Position numbers and translations under genes: made by a program. A stretch of DNA of 64,000 nt. Origin: Halohasta salina (lineage in GTDB: Archaea > Halobacteriota > Halobacteria > Halobacteriales > Haloferacaceae). Under the pieces are notes generated by a model. The model was not told the DNA's origin, searched no databases, and worked only from the letters and a program-made list of their open reading frames with translations. Shown here piece by piece: positions 42,926 through 52,900 of the stretch. The stretch's first letter is position 1, and the number at the start of each line of letters is the position of its first letter. Location of the stretch: the NCBI RefSeq assembly GCF_024178165.1, contig NZ_JAMZIE010000008.1, forward strand, positions 1 to 64,000. Direction: 5' to 3'.

Positions 42926-43756
42926 ATGATATCGACAGCCGTCGCCGACCTCTCGGTAGCATCGGTAGCCATGACACAGGGAGAACTGTTCCAAGAGATC
43001 GCCGCCAACCAGTCGTTGGCACTATCGTTCTGGTCGAACATCGCCCTCGCGGGGCTCTCGATCCTCCTGTTCGTCTATATGGGGCGTAACGTCGAGGATC
43101 CACGCTCCCAGCTGATCTTCGTGGCGACGTTGATGGTGCCGCTGGTGTCGATCTCCAGCTACACCGGGCTGGTATCGGGACTGACAGTCGGCTACGTCGA
43201 CGTTCCCTATCCGGGTGGAGGAACCGAGGAGGCGCTTATCATGTGGGGTCGCTACCTCACGTGGGCGTTCTCGACGCCGATGATCCTCACGGCGCTGGGG
43301 CTGTTGGCCGGTTCGAACCTGACGAAGATCTTCACCGCGGTGGCCATGGACATCGGGATGTGTGTCACCGGGCTCGCAGCCGCCCTGACCACCTCCTCGC
43401 TCGCGCTGCGGTGGTTCTGGTACTTCATTAGCTGTACGTTCTTCCTGGCGGTCATCTACGTCCTCCTCTACGAGTGGCCCGACGACGCGGCCGCCGCCGG
43501 AACGTCGGAGATCTTCGGCACGCTGAAGACCCTGACCGTCGTGCTGTGGTTCGGCTACCCGATCTTCTGGGCGCTCGGCTCGGAGGGGATCAACGTCCTC
43601 ACGACCACCCAGACCTCGTGGGCCTACAGCCTGCTCGACATCGGCGCGAAGTACTTCTTCGCGTACCTGCTGCTGCGATGGGTTGCGGCCAACGAATCGA
43701 TCATCGGCAGTGTCGCCTCGGGCGGCCTCGGCTCGGCGACGCCGGCCGACGACTAA
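42926..43756 (+). CDS. hop: Halorhodopsin, light-driven chloride pump
   Basis: The 276-residue protein has seven membrane helices. In helix C, R109-Y-L-T112-W-A-F-S116-T-P places Thr at the bacteriorhodopsin Asp85 site, Ser at the Thr89 site and Ala123 at the Asp96 site: the TSA signature of halorhodopsins. The retinal Schiff-base Lys242 is in DIGAKYFFAYLLLRW. AMCVTGLAAALTTSS-like helix D (MCVTGLAAALTTSS) and the ending ATPADD also match. It imports chloride on illumination, aiding osmotic balance. The first ATG gives a short leader as in other halorhodopsins; ATG 42971 is an alternative. A T6 tract follows the stop at 43779. Confidence 0.96.
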   Translation: MISTAVADLSVASVAMTQGELFQEIAANQSLALSFWSNIALAGLSILLFVYMGRNVEDPRSQLIFVATLMVPLVSISSYTGLVSGLTVGYVDVPYPGGGTEEALIMWGRYLTWAFSTPMILTALGLLAGSNLTKIFTAVAMDIGMCVTGLAAALTTSSLALRWFWYFISCTFFLAVIYVLLYEWPDDAAAAGTSEIFGTLKTLTVVLWFGYPIFWALGSEGINVLTTTQTSWAYSLLDIGAKYFFAYLLLRWVAANESIIGSVASGGLGSATPADD

Positions 43757-43805
43757 TCCCGACGACTCCGCCCTCGGTTTTTTGTGGGCTCCGACTCCCG
43801 AAGCC

Positions 43806-43985
43806 TCAGCGTTCCGCCCGGTACCAGTGGTCGACCATGACGGCGGCGACGACGACCACCGGAACGACTCCGAGCGTGTAGACGCCCGAGACGAACAGCA
43901 GCCCGAACAACAGCACCGTCGAGACAACTTGCATCGGAAGCTGCTGGTCGCCGAACCACGCGAGATACCGACTGAGAACGGACAT
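43806..43985 (-). CDS. Small membrane protein (59 aa) beside halorhodopsin
   Basis: From ATG 43985 to TGA 43806 lies a 59-residue frame beginning MSVLSRYLAWFGDQQLPMQV. It has two hydrophobic stretches, VVSTVLLFGLLFVSGVYTL and VVPVVVVAAVMV, and ends VDHWYRAER. The positively charged end and helical hairpin are typical of genuine small membrane proteins, and codon use fits the genome. It is convergent with halorhodopsin. Function unknown; a link to the pump is speculative. Confidence 0.6.
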   Translation of the reverse strand: MSVLSRYLAWFGDQQLPMQVVSTVLLFGLLFVSGVYTLGVVPVVVVAAVMVDHWYRAER

Positions 43986-44134
43986 ACTCCACCGAGGGGC
44001 GTCGGTGACAAAGCTCCAGCGGACGAATCGACTGGCGAAAAAATACGGAATCGATCGGCCGAACGGGCGTGATCGATGGTCGACAGCGGGACGGGGCTCA
44101 GCAGTGGGTCAGTGTGGGTAGGCTGTGACCGGCT

Positions 44135-45823
44135 TCACATTGCGCCGCCCATGCCACCCATACCGCCCATGCCGCCCATGCCGCCGCCCATACCGCCGGC
44201 AGGCATATCGCCGTCGTCATCGTCGTCGCCGACCTGGCCGCCTGCCAGATCGCCGGCGGCGATCACGTCGTCGATCCGAAGGATCATCACGGCGGCCTCG
44301 GTGGCCGACTCGACGGCCTGGGATTTGACCGCCAGCGGCTCGACGACGCCCTCGGCTTCCATGTCGATCACGTCGCCGGTGTAGGCGTCGAGGCCGGCGC
44401 CGAACTCGCCGCCGTCGTGCTGCGAGCGGAGTTCGACCAGCGAGTCGATCGTGTCGAGGCCAGCGTTCTCAGCGAGTGTGCGCGGGATGACTTCCAGCGC
44501 GTCGGCGAAGGCCTCGACGGCCAGCTGTTCGCGACCCCCGACGGAGTCGGCGAAGTCCCGGAGCTGGAGAGCGAGTTCGGTCTCGGGTGCGCCGCCGCCG
44601 GGCAGGACCTGCCCGTCGAGCAGCGTCGACCGAACGACACCCAGCGAGTCTTCGATGGCGCGTTCGACCTCGTCGACGACGTGTTCGGTGCCGCCGCGGA
44701 CGATCAGGCTGACGCTCTTGGCGTCCTCGACGTCCTCGACGAACAGGCGCTGGTCGCCGCCGACGTCCTTCTGGGCGACGCTCCCGGCGTAGCCGAGGTC
44801 GTCGCTGCTGAGGTCGTCGAGGTTCGAGACGACGCGGGCACCGGTCGCGCGGGCGACGGCTTTGAGCTCGGAGCTCTTGACGCGCCGGGCGGCGATGATG
44901 CCTTCCTGGGCGAGGTAGTGCTGGGCCATGTCGTCGATCCCGTCGCCGACGAAGACGACGTCGACGTCGGCCGCGACGAGTTGGTCGACGAGCTCTTTGA
45001 GCTGTTCTTCTTCCTTGTCGAGGAACTCCTGGAGCTGTTCGGGGTCCGAGACGTTGACCTCGGCGTCGATCTCGGTCTCGGCGACCTCAAAGGCCCCGTC
45101 GAAGACGGCGACGTTGGCGTCCTCGGCGAAGTACGGCATGTTCTCGTCGACGCGCTCCTTGCCGACGATGACGCCCTCGACGAGTTCCGACTCGTCGATC
45201 GAGCCGCCGACGACCGTCTCGACGGCGACGTTGTCCAGATCGATTCCGTCGTCGTCGTGGACGGCGACGACGGCGTCGACGACGAGGTTGGCCAGCAGGT
45301 CCTTTGCGCCTTCCGCGCCCTTACCGGTCATCGCCGTCTCGGCGATCTCGACGAGGGTATCGCGGTCCTCGGTGGAGACGTCGATCGCCCCGTCGTCGAG
45401 GATCTCTTTTGCTTTTTCCGCGGCCTGTCGATAGCCTTGGGCGACCGTGGTGGCGTGGATGTCCTGCTCGATGAGCTCCTCGGCCTGATCGAGGAGTTCA
45501 CCCGCGATAACGACCGCGGAGGTGGTGCCGTCGCCGACCTCGGTCTCCTGTGTCTCGGAGACCTCGACGATCATGTTGGCGGCGGGGTGGTCGATATCCA
45601 TCTCTTTGAGGATGGTGACACCGTCGTTGGTGACGACGACCGACCCGCCCGAATCGACGAGCATCTTGTCCATTCCTTTCGGACCGAGCGTGGTCCGAAC
45701 AGACTCGGCGACGGCCTTGCCGGCCGTGATGTTCATCGATTGTGCATCCTTTCCGGAGGTCCGCTGGCTGTCCTCGGAAAGTACGATCATCGGCTGGTTA
45801 CCCATGCGCTGTCGCTGAGACAT
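44135..45823 (-). CDS. Thermosome (group II chaperonin) subunit
   Basis: ATG 45823 ([18 protein letters not shown]) gives 562 residues; an internal Met six codons in is possible. It has [15 protein letters not shown] near residue 47, the ATP-binding GDGTTSAVV near residue 94, [11 protein letters not shown]-type apical and [11 protein letters not shown] near residue 408, and a C-terminal Gly-Met tail with four GGM repeats. It folds proteins in a hetero-oligomeric double ring. A strong promoter lies upstream: TTTATATA at 45850-45858 and a GGAGGT ribosome-binding site seven bases before the ATG. Other thermosome genes are probably elsewhere. Confidence 0.96.
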   Translation of the reverse strand: MSQRQRMGNQPMIVLSEDSQRTSGKDAQSMNITAGKAVAESVRTTLGPKGMDKMLVDSGGSVVVTNDGVTILKEMDIDHPAANMIVEVSETQETEVGDGTTSAVVIAGELLDQAEELIEQDIHATTVAQGYRQAAEKAKEILDDGAIDVSTEDRDTLVEIAETAMTGKGAEGAKDLLANLVVDAVVAVHDDDGIDLDNVAVETVVGGSIDESELVEGVIVGKERVDENMPYFAEDANVAVFDGAFEVAETEIDAEVNVSDPEQLQEFLDKEEEQLKELVDQLVAADVDVVFVGDGIDDMAQHYLAQEGIIAARRVKSSELKAVARATGARVVSNLDDLSSDDLGYAGSVAQKDVGGDQRLFVEDVEDAKSVSLIVRGGTEHVVDEVERAIEDSLGVVRSTLLDGQVLPGGGAPETELALQLRDFADSVGGREQLAVEAFADALEVIPRTLAENAGLDTIDSLVELRSQHDGGEFGAGLDAYTGDVIDMEAEGVVEPLAVKSQAVESATEAAVMILRIDDVIAAGDLAGGQVGDDDDDGDMPAGGMGGGMGGMGGMGGMGGAM

Positions 45824-45849
45824 ATACACCTCCGGATTGTTTGTGATTC

Positions 45850-45858
45850 TATATAAAA
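45850..45858 (-). promoter_or_regulatory. Strong TATA box and Shine-Dalgarno of the thermosome gene
   Basis: On the minus strand TTTATATAG is followed 26-30 bases later by GGAGGTG (complement at 45828-45833) and the ATG at 45823. Most genes here are leaderless, so an SD this good is unusual and suggests a short leader with high translation, in keeping with a heat-shock-type chaperonin. Confidence 0.65.
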
Positions 45859-46015
45859 CTTGTGAGTGCAGTCGACCGATCCGCTCCCCGTCCGACGGAT
45901 TTTCGCATGTGAACGTATGACAATACCCTGTTTTAAATACGCATACAGCGAGGAGTGACAGTCCTCGAAACCGGTATAGGTCGTGGCCGCGTCGTTCCGG
46001 TCGAGTCGACCGACG

Positions 46016-46618
46016 ATGATGTTGCCTACACACGCGGTAGTCGGGGTGGCGATCGCGGTCCCGCTGGTCACGTTCGCACCCGAGTTCGCCCCGGCGGCGC
46101 TGGCCGGCGGTCTCACCGGCGGGATCCTGCCCGATCTGGACCTGTACGCCGGCCACCGGCGGACGCTCCACTACCCGACGGGCTACCTGCTGGCGGCGGT
46201 TCCGGCCGGCCTGCTCGCGGCGGCGGTACCGATGGCGCTGACGGTCAGCCTCGCGTTCGCGCTGTTCGGTGCGACCGCTCACTGTCGGATGGACCGCTAC
46301 GGCGGCGGCCTCGAACTCCGGCCGTGGGAGAAAAGCTCCGAGCAGGCGGTCTACGACCACGTCCGCGGCGAGTGGCGCGCTCCTAAACGTTGGGTCCCCT
46401 ACGACGGCTCGCCACACGACCTGCTGTTGCTGTCCGCGATGGCCGTCCCCCTGTGGTTCGTCCTCGACGACCCGTTCCGACTCGTCGTCGGCTGTGCGCT
46501 GGTCGTCGGCGTCGTCTACGCCGCTCTCCGGCAGTGGTTGGCGTCGATCGCGCCGATCGTCTTCGGCCACGTCCCCGACTGGCTTGCCGACTACGTACCG
46601 GACCGATACCGAAACTGA
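46016..46618 (+). CDS. Membrane-bound metal-dependent hydrolase (YdjM/DUF457-like)
   Basis: Two adjacent ATGs at 46016 and 46019 start a 200-residue polytopic protein. The [14 protein letters not shown] start with His, then [22 protein letters not shown], provide the His/Asp residues characteristic of LexA-binding inner-membrane hydrolase-like YdjM proteins. About four helices follow. Late HDLLLLSAM helices also fit. The substrate is unknown. Preceded by a GGTATAGG element near 45973 that may be its promoter. Confidence 0.85.
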   Translation: MMLPTHAVVGVAIAVPLVTFAPEFAPAALAGGLTGGILPDLDLYAGHRRTLHYPTGYLLAAVPAGLLAAAVPMALTVSLAFALFGATAHCRMDRYGGGLELRPWEKSSEQAVYDHVRGEWRAPKRWVPYDGSPHDLLLLSAMAVPLWFVLDDPFRLVVGCALVVGVVYAALRQWLASIAPIVFGHVPDWLADYVPDRYRN

Positions 46619-46684
46619 CCGGTTGCTCACGAATGGTTTGGTAAGCAAGTGTATTTATCGGGTGCAAACAATACTAGCCGACAG

Positions 46685-47347
46685 ATGGATTCAGACGGGA
46701 GCGAGTCGACCGCCCGGATCGAGCCGTGGCCGGAGGACGTTCTCGCGCGGCTGTTCAGAAGCGGCCGGTACAACGCCGTCGTCTCGTGGCTACTGGTCGG
46801 GATCCTGTGTTCGGTTATCGTCGAGAGCGTCCTCGACGTCGACCGGCTGTGGATCCTGTTTACGGCCGCAACGGCGGTGATCGTACTGCTGCCGCCGGTG
46901 GCCGCCCGTGACTGGCGGATGATGCTGCCGTGGGAGCTACTCACGCTGGCGCTGTTGCCGATCCTCGTGCGCACGCTGGCCGGCGGCGAACTCGGCACCT
47001 TCGGCTACTTCCTGTCGGTTGCGGGGCTGGCACTGCTGGTGACGGTCGAACTCCACATGTTTACCCAGCTCACGCTCACCCACTGGTTCGCGGTCCTGTT
47101 GGTCGTGTTGACGACGATGGCCTCGGGGGCGGCGTGGGCGGTCGTCCGGTGGAACCTCGACCAGCAGTTCGGTACCAGCTTCCTCCTACAGTCGGGAGTC
47201 ACACAGGACATGGCCAACGAAGCGCTGATGTACGAGTTCCTGTGGATCATGCTGGCGGGACTCGTCGCCGGCGTGCTGTTCGACGCCTACTTCAGGGGTC
47301 GTGGCCGTCAGCTTCGCCGGCGGCTCCGACGGGTGGTGCGGCGATGA
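46685..47347 (+). CDS. Polytopic membrane protein
   Basis: ATG 46685 (MDSDGSESTARIEPWPEDVL) gives 220 residues with about six helices, beginning VSWLLVGILCSVIVESVLD. A TATTTATC box lies near 46650, about 30 bases upstream. The last four bases overlap the ATG of the next gene (ATGA). The protein has no known catalytic motif and may be a partner of the following DUF2238-like membrane protein. Confidence 0.75.
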   Translation: MDSDGSESTARIEPWPEDVLARLFRSGRYNAVVSWLLVGILCSVIVESVLDVDRLWILFTAATAVIVLLPPVAARDWRMMLPWELLTLALLPILVRTLAGGELGTFGYFLSVAGLALLVTVELHMFTQLTLTHWFAVLLVVLTTMASGAAWAVVRWNLDQQFGTSFLLQSGVTQDMANEALMYEFLWIMLAGLVAGVLFDAYFRGRGRQLRRRLRRVVRR

Positions 47348-47973
47348 GACTACTGCCGCGGCCCTCGGTGCGCAGCCAACGCCGGCTCACCCGTGGAATG
47401 CAGTTGGTTCTGGCGGGGATCGTCGTCTACGGGATCGGCTTCGGTGCGCCGAAGGCGATCACCAACGGGAGTATGGGGCTGTTTATCACGCTCGTCCCGG
47501 CACTGATGGAACGGAAGTACGACTTTCCGCTCGATCCGTGGCTGGGGCTGTGGATCACGCTGGCCGTCTTCCTCCACACGTTGGGATCAGCCGGACTCTA
47601 CGCCCAGATCGACGGCTGGGATCACATCACCCACGCCATGTCGGCCTCGCTGATCGCCGCCATCGGCTACACCTTCGTCCGGGCGGTCGACCTCCACAGC
47701 GACGAGATCCACATTCCAAAAGAGTTCGCGTTCGTCTTCATCCTGCTCGTGGTGATGTCGTTCGGCGTGGTCTGGGAACTGTTCGAGTTCGGCCTCGATA
47801 TCGCCTCGGAGACGACCGGGATCACGATGCCGCTGGCCCAACACGGCCTCGACGATACGGTTCGAGACATGATGTTCAACACCCTCGGCGCGATCCTAGT
47901 GGCCACCTTCGGCCAAGCCCACCTGCTGGGGGTCGCCGAAAGGGTCGGAGATCGACTGGCAGCAGTCGAGTAA
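47344..47973 (+). CDS. DUF2238/YjdF-like membrane protein
   Basis: At 209 residues with about five helices, it carries the family pattern DHITHAMSASLIAAIGYTF, then VWELFEFGLDIASETTG. The C-terminal QHGLDDTVRDMMFNTLGAI also fits. These conserved His, Asp and Glu in the membrane suggest a metal or proton site, but the family function is unknown. It overlaps the upstream membrane-protein gene by four bases, indicating coupled synthesis. Confidence 0.82.
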   Translation: MRLLPRPSVRSQRRLTRGMQLVLAGIVVYGIGFGAPKAITNGSMGLFITLVPALMERKYDFPLDPWLGLWITLAVFLHTLGSAGLYAQIDGWDHITHAMSASLIAAIGYTFVRAVDLHSDEIHIPKEFAFVFILLVVMSFGVVWELFEFGLDIASETTGITMPLAQHGLDDTVRDMMFNTLGAILVATFGQAHLLGVAERVGDRLAAVE

Positions 47974-47985
47974 AAACGAGGGCGC

Positions 47986-48519
47986 TCAGGCCAGATCGGG
48001 ACCGCTGGTCAGCTCGCGGTGTTTCCGTTCGAGATACGAGTAGACCGCACCATGTGGCGCGCCGTCGAGGATCATCCCCGTCGCCCGCCGAACCGCCTCG
48101 ACCTCCTCGGGGTCGCCGATCATCCCGATTGTCGACCCGTAAATCACGACGTCCGCGCCCGACAGCTCCTCCATCAACTCGCGGGTGCGGCCGTTCTCGC
48201 CGATGAGTCGACCCTTCTGGCGGCGGAGATCGTTGTCGTTGCGCGTTTTGTCGCCCAGATCGATCAGGTCGAACATCCGCATCTCGTCGTCCAGAAGCGA
48301 GAGGGCGGCCTCGGGTTTGAAGCCGCGGCCGATCGCCCGGACGATATCAGGTGCCACAAGCGCCGTGACCGGATCACCGACCGACTCGATGGCGACCGAA
48401 CCCGATTCGGAGTCGATGTCGAGCCGCACCTCCGAGCGGGATTCGATCTCCCGCATCGTCTCGCCACCTTCGCCGATCAGGACCCCGATCCGGTCCTGTG
48501 GAACCTTTACGTGTTGCAT
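47986..48519 (-). CDS. KH-domain protein, Dim2/Pno1-like rRNA processing factor
   Basis: The 177-residue protein has two KH domains: VPQDRIGVLIGEGGETMREI near the start (GxxG is GEGG) and QKGRLIGENGRTRELMEEL near residue 105 (GENG). The length and the paired KH layout match archaeal Dim2 homologues, which act in small-subunit maturation and bind aIF2 alpha in some species. It is the third gene of the aIF1A-rio1-KH series, conserved in archaea. Confidence 0.9.
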   Translation of the reverse strand: MQHVKVPQDRIGVLIGEGGETMREIESRSEVRLDIDSESGSVAIESVGDPVTALVAPDIVRAIGRGFKPEAALSLLDDEMRMFDLIDLGDKTRNDNDLRRQKGRLIGENGRTRELMEELSGADVVIYGSTIGMIGDPEEVEAVRRATGMILDGAPHGAVYSYLERKHRELTSGPDLA

Positions 48520-48565
48520 ACCACTGCTACCGGGTGGACGTTTTTAAGCGTGTTCCTCGGAGGGC

Positions 48566-49429
48566 TCAGCGACTCGGATCGGCCTCGACGTCGGTCACGA
48601 AGCCGTGGAGTTCGTCGTCGGTCACCTCGAGCCCCTGTCGACGGAAAAACGACGCCACGTTCGTACAGTCCCGCTGGAGGAAATCGTCCGAGTTGGGGTG
48701 GTGGACCGTGACCGCTTGGCCGAGGTCGATGATCACGAGTTCGCCGTCGTGGATGATCATGTTGTACTCCGAGAGGTCGCCGTGGACCAGCCCCGCGCTG
48801 TAGAGTCGACGCATGTACTCCCGGACCACCTCGTAGGCCGTCTGGGGGTTTTCGACTTCGACCTCGGCGAGCCGGCGGGCCCGATCATCTACGAGCCCGA
48901 CGAGTTCCATTACCAGCACGTTGCGTTCGACGGCAATCGGAGTCGGAACCCGGACCCCGGCCCGCTGGGCGCGTTCGAGGTTGGCGTACTCCTTGCGCAC
49001 CCACGCGAGGACGACCTGCCCCTTGTCGTTGCTGATCCCCTCGAATCGGGGGTCGCCCTCCAAGTAGTCGCGCATCTGTTTGAACGCCGAAGCGTTGATC
49101 CGGTAGACTTTGACCGCGACCTCCTCGCCCTCACCGCCGAGGGCCTCGTAGACGTTGGCTTCTTTGCCAGTGGAGATCGGGCCGCCGAAGGCCTCGATGT
49201 GGCCGTCGCCGACGAGTTTGTAGAGGGCTCCGAAGGTGGCGTCGTCGAAGACTGACTGTTCGACCTTGAACTGGTCGGCGTCGGTGATCCGCTCGCGGAA
49301 CTGCTCGAACTCCCGGTCGCGCTTCCGGGCGATGCGGTCGGCCTCGGTGTCGCTGACGTCGATCTGCTCCCACTCGTCGCCGGGTGGGGCCGTTACGTCG
49401 GTGTCGACCAGGCCGAACTCGTCGGTCAT
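48566..49429 (-). CDS. rio1: Rio1-type serine protein kinase/ATPase
   Basis: ATG 49429 (MTDEFGLVDTD) gives 287 residues. The RIO fold shows the nucleotide loop GPISTGKEANVYEAL near residue 80, Lys in VAVKVYRI, hinge VLVMELVG, catalytic HGDLSEYNMII near residue 220 and metal-binding VIIDLGQAV. The C-terminal DFLQRDCTNVASFF matches Rio1. It acts in 30S maturation. It sits between aIF1A and the KH protein. Confidence 0.94.
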   Translation of the reverse strand: MTDEFGLVDTDVTAPPGDEWEQIDVSDTEADRIARKRDREFEQFRERITDADQFKVEQSVFDDATFGALYKLVGDGHIEAFGGPISTGKEANVYEALGGEGEEVAVKVYRINASAFKQMRDYLEGDPRFEGISNDKGQVVLAWVRKEYANLERAQRAGVRVPTPIAVERNVLVMELVGLVDDRARRLAEVEVENPQTAYEVVREYMRRLYSAGLVHGDLSEYNMIIHDGELVIIDLGQAVTVHHPNSDDFLQRDCTNVASFFRRQGLEVTDDELHGFVTDVEADPSR

Positions 49430-49479
49430 TGTCCGGTGTAGGAACCGAACGCGGAAAAGTCTCGTCGGTCGCGGCGGCG

Positions 49480-49764
49480 TTACTGGAGATGGCCTTCGTC
49501 GCGGAGCTGTTCGGCCTCGGACTTCTCGTAGCGCCAGGTGATGTCGGCCTTCTCGTCCTGCCAGTCCCACGGTTCGACCAGCACGATGTCGTCTTCGCGG
49601 ATCCAGATGCGTTTTTGCATCCGGCCGGGGATGCGAGCGGTCCGTTCGACGCCGTCCGCACAGCGAACGGTGACTCGGTTGGCCCCGAGCATGTTCGTGA
49701 CTTCGGCGAACACCTCGTCGTCGTCCGGCATTCGGAGATCGCGTCGACTCTCGTTTTCGCTCAT
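49480..49764 (-). CDS. eif1a: Translation initiation factor aIF1A
   Basis: ATG 49764 ([13 protein letters not shown]) gives 94 residues. The S1-like OB fold shows [37 protein letters not shown] and [11 protein letters not shown], all conserved in the family. It binds the 30S A site during initiation. The 50-base gap to rio1 suggests an operon. Confidence 0.95.
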   Translation of the reverse strand: MSENESRRDLRMPDDDEVFAEVTNMLGANRVTVRCADGVERTARIPGRMQKRIWIREDDIVLVEPWDWQDEKADITWRYEKSEAEQLRDEGHLQ

Positions 49765-49851
49765 AATTTGGGGTTGGGAATCGTCCACTGTAAAAACGTG
49801 GGTTTGTGGTCCGGAAACGACGAACCTGCCGGATCAATCGATTGTCGACCG

Positions 49852-52800
49852 CTACGGAACACCACCTGGACCCTCGGTTTGGACCTCGACTTTGTCACCA
49901 GTATTGACGATCGTTGTATTGTCGACCCGTCGTTCAGCGTACGTACGAACGGTATAGTTCCGTTCAAACTCCGCGAGGATGTCCGTCGAGTAGGTGGTGT
50001 TTTCGGTAACACCCGTTTCGACATCGACTCGTTGAGTCTCACTAGCTTCGTAGATATCGGTGAGACGGATACTGTCGGAGCCAATGGCACCACCGTAGGG
50101 TTCTGTCGAGAAGTAGACATTCCCACTACGGGTAGGGACGTCCGTCTCAACGAAGTCCGTTTCGTCCCCAATAGCGTTCTCGTAGAGGATCACGTCGACC
50201 GTTGATTCGTCCTCACTGAGTGTGACCTCGATTCGGAACTCACCTTGGGGGAAATCATGATACCACGCCCCACCACGGTAGTAATCACTGCCTACGTAGC
50301 CAGTTTCCTCTTCAGCATCTCGAAGATACCAAAGATACCCAGCATTGATTCCCGGGTTGTAGTAGTAGTACGTGCGTGTCTCACCCCCGACGAGCGGTCT
50401 GTTATCATGGATGAAGTCGCTATCGTGAGTGTATCCCTCCGGATCGGTTCGCCACTCCCCATCGGTCGTGACGTTGTCACCGTTGTCCGTTTCCAGTTCG
50501 TTGAATTTACGATATGGTGTGTATTCGAAAGAGAGATTTGTCTCTTGCAGTGCGCCAATATCGACGAGTTCACCCTCGGCCTCAATTCGGTTGCCGTTGG
50601 GATGGGCACTGACAGTTTCGACGGTCGCGGTTTCGGTTCTTGCCGTAACTTCAGCACCGCTGTCGGTGATTGTGACGTTGTCGGCTATCCGTTCGGAGTA
50701 CGCACGTATCGCGTACTTGTGATCCGGTTTGAGGTTATTTATCTCCGCCGAGTAGTTGGTACTACCAGTGACACCTGTTTTGGCTTCGTGTTGTTCGGAG
50801 TCACTGGGTTCGTAGATGTCGGTGAGACGGATGCTGTCGGAGTCGGTGGCCCCTCCGTAGGGATGTGTCGAGAAATAAACGTTCCCGCTGCGGGTAGGGA
50901 CATCCGTCTCAACGAAGTCCGTTTCGTCCCCAGTGGCGTTCTCGTAGAGGATCACGTCGACCGTTGATTCGTCCTCACTGAGTGTGACCTCGATTCGGAA
51001 CTCGCCTTGGGGGAAATCATGATACCACGCCCCACCACGGTGGTAATCACTGCCTACGTAGCCAGTTTCCTCTTCCGCATCTCGAAGATACCAAAGATAC
51101 CCAGCATTGATTCCTGGGTTGTAGTAGTAGTACGTGCGTGTCTCACCCCCGACGAGCGGTCTGTTATCATGGATGAAGTCGCTATCGTGAGTGTATCCCT
51201 CCGGATCGGTTCGCCACTCCCCATCGGTCGTGACGTTGTCACCGTTGTCCTCGCGGTCTTTATTGAACGCACGGTATGGGACGGTTTCGAACCACAGGTC
51301 CGTCTGGTGTAGATCACCCAAGTCGACGAGTTCACCCTCGGCTTCAACCGAGGTACCGCCGGTTGCGTTTGCTTGGAGTGTCGTGATAGATGGACCGTTG
51401 AGATAGGTAGTGTATCGTTCACCAGTGTCGACGATTTCCGTCCCGTTGACCATCTCTTCGGCATAGGCACGGACAGTGTAGTTCCGTCCCGGTCTGAGGC
51501 CTGTGATATTCGTGTTGTAGCCGGTCGGTTCGGTAACGTCTCTTTCGGCCGTAACGAATTCAATCTCGGCAGTATCATAAATGTCGGTCAGCCGAATGCT
51601 GTTCTCACCGCTGGTTCCGCTCGTGTGCGTCGTGAAGTAGACATCCCCAGATCTCGTAGAAACATCAGTGTCTGCAATGTGTACATCGTCACCGGTCATA
51701 TTTTTATACGAGATCACGTCGACGGTCGAGCCGTCCTCACTGAGTGTGACCTCGATTCGGAACCCGCCGTCCGGCCAGTCACCATAATAGTACCCACCTC
51801 TATAGTAATCGTGATACATAGATCCGGAATCTTCCGGTGCGTCTCGAAGATGCCAAAGATAGTTCCCCCCAACACCGGCAGAGTTATTGTAGTAATATGT
51901 ACGTGTCTCCCCCTCAACAAGTGGTTTGTTGTCGTGGACGTATCTCCCTGCGTGGGTGTAGCCGGTGGGGTCCGTTCGCCACACACCACTGGCAGTGATG
52001 TTGTCCCCGTTGTCATTGCTGTCTTTATTGAAAAACCGGTGTGGGATGTATTCGAACAGTAGATCCGTGCTGTCAAGACTTCCGATGTCAACCAACCGAC
52101 CAGTCGAATTGATTCTAGTGCCACTGGCTGGCGGGGCACCGACTGTCTCAACGACCTGACTCTCAGTACTGTTCGTGAGTCGATCCCCAGTCGCAGTCAC
52201 CGTTTCCCCACCGATCTCCGCCCGTGCGTATGCACGAGCGGAATACGTCTGGTCGACGTTGAGGCCGGTAATCTCGGCTGAATAGTTCTTCTCTTTTGTC
52301 ACATCCGTTTCGGCCTCGGTGAGTTCAGCTTCGCCGGGTTCGCGGATATCAGTGAGTCGGATGCTATTCTCACCGCTGGTTCCACTCGTGTGCGTCGTGA
52401 AGTAGACATCACCGTTTCTGGTTGAAACACCCCGATCTGCAATGTGTACGTCATCTCCAGTGACATCCTTGTAGGAGACCACGTCGACGGTCGAGCCGTC
52501 CTCACTGAGTGTGACCTCGATTCGGAACCCGCTGTCCGGCCAGTCACCGTAATAGTACCCACCTCTATAGTAATCGTGATACATAGAACCGGAATCTTCC
52601 GGTGCATCCCGGAGATGCCAAAGATAATTCCCCCCAACACCGGCGGAGTTATTGTAGTAATATGTACGTGTCTCTCCCTCAACGAGTGGTTTGTTGTCGT
52701 GGACGTATCTCCCTGCGTGGGTGTAGCCGGCGGGATCCGTTCGCCACTCTCCGCTGGCAATGATGTTGTCCCCGTTGTCTTCGCTGTCGTTGTTGAACGC

Positions 52801-52900
52801 TCGGTATGGGATGGTTTCGAACAGCAGATCTACTTCTGGGAGACGACCCATATCAGTCAGCTCACCTTTCGCCTCAATCGAGGTCGGACCTGTTGTGGAG
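49852..52900. repeat. Four tandem ~765-bp coding repeats
   Basis: Unit boundaries lie near 52895, 52125, 51360 and 50595. Equivalent points recur at 762 bases (50197 and 50959) and 765 bases (51721 and 52486), that is 254-255 codons. Near-identical DNA blocks join units 1-2 (about 51717-52010 with 52482-52775) and units 3-4 (about 50190-50475 with 50952-51240). Similarity between the pairs is lower. This suggests two rounds of duplication followed by gene conversion within pairs. Confidence 0.85.

Noticed and set aside
43022-44011. 329-codon minus-strand frame across the rhodopsin gene
   Set aside because: Antisense noise; the seven-helix rhodopsin on the other strand is unambiguous.
44135-44220. 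Short GGCATG-type repeats at the thermosome 3' end
   Set aside because: They encode the Gly-Met tail normal for group II chaperonins, not a CRISPR or mobile repeat.
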